From Fluviicola sp. (GTDB lineage Bacteria > Bacteroidota > Bacteroidia > Flavobacteriales_D > Crocinitomicaceae): DNA of 64,000 nucleotides. Location: assembly GCA_002734065.2 (NCBI GenBank), contig NVXU02000043.1:1-64000 (forward strand). Reading direction: 5' to 3'. Every line of letters starts with the position of its first letter. Position 1 is the first letter of the stretch. The notes beneath the pieces are model-generated. The model ran no database searches. It saw nothing but the letters and a program-made list of their open reading frames with translations, and was not told the origin of the DNA. Both the position numbers and the translations under genes were made by a program. Of the stretch, positions 61,855-64,000 are shown piece after piece.

Positions 61855-62814
61855 ATGGCAAATGTATTGTGGTTACAGGGAGGAGCATGTAGTGGTAACA
61901 CTATGTCTTTTCTTAACGCAGAGGAGCCTACAGTAGTAGAACTCATCACAGATTTCGGACTTAATATCTTATGGCATCCTACTACAGGTCTGCAAATTGG
62001 AGATCAAGTTCAAGAATTATTAAGAGATATTATAGCAGGAAAAGTTCAGATGGACATTCTTGTATTTGAAGGTTCAATTATACAAGGACCAGACGGAACA
62101 GGGTCAATGAATTATTTTGCTGACCGACCTATGATGGATTGGGTAAAGGAATTATCAGAAGTAGCAGGTTATGTAGTTGCTATTGGAGATTGTGCAACTT
62201 GGGGTGGAATTAATGCAGTTGCACCAAATCCAAGTGAATCTACAGGAGTTCAATTTTTAAAGAAAAATAAAGGTGGTTTCTTAGGTGCTGATTATGTATC
62301 TAAAGGAGGATTACCTGTAATTAATATACCTGGTTGTCCAGCACACCCAGATTGGATTACTCAAATTTTAGTTGCTATTTCTATAGGTAGAATTGGTGAT
62401 GTGTTAATTGATGAATACCACAGACCAAAAACATTCTTTACTGACTTTGTTCAAGATGGTTGTACTAATGTTACAAACTTTGCGCAAAAAGTAGATGGTG
62501 GATTCGGAACAAGAGGTGGATGTTTATTCTATGAAGTTGGTTGTAGAGGACCTATGACTAGAGCATCTTGTAATAATATTCTTTGGAACAGACAGAATAG
62601 TAAAACTAGAGCAAATCATCCTTGTTTAGGTTGCACCGAACCAGGATTTCCTCATAATGATTTAATTAAAGGGTCTGTATTTAAGACTATGAAATACATG
62701 GGCGTATTCCCTAAGGAAGTTCCGACAGGACAAAGTAAATTATCTTATTATATAGAAGCAGGATTCCAAAAAGTGAAACCTACTAATAAAAAGATAAAAG
62801 AAACATCTAAATAA
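61855..62814 (+). CDS. hupS: [NiFe] hydrogenase small subunit, group 2a-like
   Basis: A 319-residue small subunit that carries the iron-sulfur relay. The proximal cluster ligands are in GGACSGN (Cys12), GDCATWGG and IPGCPAHPDW. Further Cys ligands are in DGCTN, RGGCLFYEVGCRG, RASCNN and PCLGCTEPGFP. There is no N-terminal Tat signal, so the enzyme stays inside the cell, as in the cyanobacterial-type uptake (group 2a) hydrogenases. It is 25 bases upstream of the large subunit gene. Confidence 0.9.
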   Translation: MANVLWLQGGACSGNTMSFLNAEEPTVVELITDFGLNILWHPTTGLQIGDQVQELLRDIIAGKVQMDILVFEGSIIQGPDGTGSMNYFADRPMMDWVKELSEVAGYVVAIGDCATWGGINAVAPNPSESTGVQFLKKNKGGFLGADYVSKGGLPVINIPGCPAHPDWITQILVAISIGRIGDVLIDEYHRPKTFFTDFVQDGCTNVTNFAQKVDGGFGTRGGCLFYEVGCRGPMTRASCNNILWNRQNSKTRANHPCLGCTEPGFPHNDLIKGSVFKTMKYMGVFPKEVPTGQSKLSYYIEAGFQKVKPTNKKIKETSK

Positions 62815-62839
62815 ATAGTCACATTAAAAAGAATTTAAA

Positions 62840-64000
62840 ATGTCAACAGTAAAAGAATTAAATATATCTCCCGTTGGTCGTGTTGAAGGCGATTTAGATG
62901 TAAAAGTATATATCGATAACGGAAAAGTAACAAGGGCTCACACTCAAGCAGCAATGTTTAGAGGGTTCGAAAAAATAATGGAAGGTAAAGATCCGCAATC
63001 TGGATTAATTGTTACACCAAGAATTTGTGGTATTTGTGGAGGTTCGCATTTATATTGTGCGTCATCTGCTTTAGATACAGCTTGGGGTACAACATTGCCA
63101 CCTAATGCTTTATTATTAAGAGCAATTGGACAAGCAACTGAAACTATTCAGTCTATTCCAAGATGGTTTTATGCAATTTTCGCAACTGATTTAGCAAATA
63201 AAAAATATGCTGACCAACCTTTATATGATGAAGTTGTAAAAAGATGGTCTGCTTATGTTGGAGAAACTTTCCAAAAAGGTTTAACTGCATCTGCTTTACC
63301 AGTGCAAGTATATTCATTGTTTGGTGGTCAATGGCCTCACTCAAGTTATATGGTTCCTGGTGGAGTTATGTGTGCGCCAACACTTAAAGACATCACAAGA
63401 GCGCATGCAATTATGACGCAGTTCAAAAATGATTGGCTAGAATCGATTTGGTTAGGTTGTACAATTGAACGCTATATGGAAATCAAATCATGGGACGATA
63501 TGTTAGCATGGATTGAAGAAAGTGATTCTCACAAAAATTCTGATTTAGGTTTATATATCAGAGCTGGTCAAGAATTTGGATTAAAAGACTTTGGAAAAGG
63601 AGTTGGTAAATTCTTGGCATTTGGAACTTATTTACATAAAGACAAATATAACAAGCCTACAGTTGAAGGAAGAAATGATGCTTTAATTAGCTCTAGTGGA
63701 TTCTTTGACGGAGAAAATTGGCATGAGTTTGATCACTTAAAAGTAACGGAAGATGTTAAACATTCTTGGTACACAGATCAAGCAGACAGCTTACATCCTT
63801 GGGACGAGCCATTACCAACACCAGTTAAGTCTCAAACATTACATGATACTGATTTTGATGGTAAATATTCTTGGTCTAAAGCACCTAGATATGATGGTCA
63901 TGTTGTAGAAGCAGGACCAATGGCAAGATGTTTAATGAATGGTAATCCTAAAAATAAAGATCATCAAATTAAAGACCCTTTCTTTATTGATGCTTATAAA
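62840..64000 (+). CDS. hupL: [NiFe] hydrogenase large subunit (partial)
   Basis: The first 387 codons of a large subunit, open to the right edge of the window. The N-terminal nickel-binding motif RICGICGGSH (L1, about residues 61-70) is intact, preceded by the family start ISPVGRVEGDLDV. The C-terminal L2 motif DPCxxC lies outside. It forms with HupS the H2-oxidising core of a soluble enzyme; maturation genes (hyp, hupW-type protease) would be expected to the right. ATG at 62840. Confidence 0.92.
   Translation, partial: MSTVKELNISPVGRVEGDLDVKVYIDNGKVTRAHTQAAMFRGFEKIMEGKDPQSGLIVTPRICGICGGSHLYCASSALDTAWGTTLPPNALLLRAIGQATETIQSIPRWFYAIFATDLANKKYADQPLYDEVVKRWSAYVGETFQKGLTASALPVQVYSLFGGQWPHSSYMVPGGVMCAPTLKDITRAHAIMTQFKNDWLESIWLGCTIERYMEIKSWDDMLAWIEESDSHKNSDLGLYIRAGQEFGLKDFGKGVGKFLAFGTYLHKDKYNKPTVEGRNDALISSSGFFDGENWHEFDHLKVTEDVKHSWYTDQADSLHPWDEPLPTPVKSQTLHDTDFDGKYSWSKAPRYDGHVVEAGPMARCLMNGNPKNKDHQIKDPFFIDAYK

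Overview
This window is a Bacteroidota chromosome, most likely Flavobacteriales. The evidence is GLPGLI/TonB-type outer-membrane genes, a secreted protease with a type IX secretion C-terminal domain and SprB-like repeats, many lipoproteins, and promoters of the form TTTG/TTG - about 19 nt - TAnnTTTG. There are no rRNA genes, transposases or CRISPR arrays. No integrase gene is present inside the window.

Bases 1-19,160 look like imported DNA, visibly more AT-rich than what follows. From left to right this region holds two paralogous small proteins and a receiver-like protein; a noncoding stretch with helically phased 7-mers; a plus-strand operon (HTH regulator, PLD-domain helicase, 70-aa protein, Rad50/SMC-like ATPase with a zinc-hook CxxC, AlbA_2 protein, AIPR protein); and, facing it tail to tail, dndC-dndD-dndE, the core DNA phosphorothioation genes. 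Next come a soft-metal operon on the minus strand (CadC/ArsR-like sensor, MerTP-like transporter, small Cys-rich protein, HMA lipoprotein, DUF4395 membrane protein) and a plus-strand Fur-like regulator, TonB receptor and CDF transporter. The region ends at 19,117-19,158 in the 3' half of an initiator-type tRNA-Met(CAU), preceded by 13-bp direct and inverted repeats. This is the classic scar of a tRNA-targeted integrative element.

The likely system of interest is this phosphorothioation island. DndCDE would place sulfur in the DNA backbone. The usual DndB and DndFGH partners are absent, and the convergent HTH/helicase/ATPase/AlbA_2/AIPR operon would be the effector. Two apparent lesions, a valine at the expected Walker B aspartate of DndD and a frame break near the end of the AIPR gene, raise the question of whether the copy is decaying or whether these are read errors.

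From 19.4 kb to the end the DNA looks like ordinary chromosome: an OMP/GLPGLI pair, Nfu, AsmA, DusB, three unknown secreted proteins, a TPR histidine kinase with LytTR regulator, PaaZ, an M43 protease, DinB, an MBOAT/SGNH surface acylation operon, a DUF255 thioredoxin-fold protein, a kinase/DUF547/Omp85/lipoprotein operon, a TrxR-like ferredoxin-NADP reductase, a TrmH-type methyltransferase, MutS, tRNA-Gly and tRNA-Leu, and the start of a group-2a-like [NiFe] hydrogenase (HupSL) that runs off the right edge.

The chromosomal part is peppered with a degenerate repeat of strict 8-bp period (YAATGNTY, reverse complement RANCATTR), usually beginning at or within a few bases of a stop codon. One array lies in frame inside the DUF255 gene. 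I consider this the second most unusual signal here.
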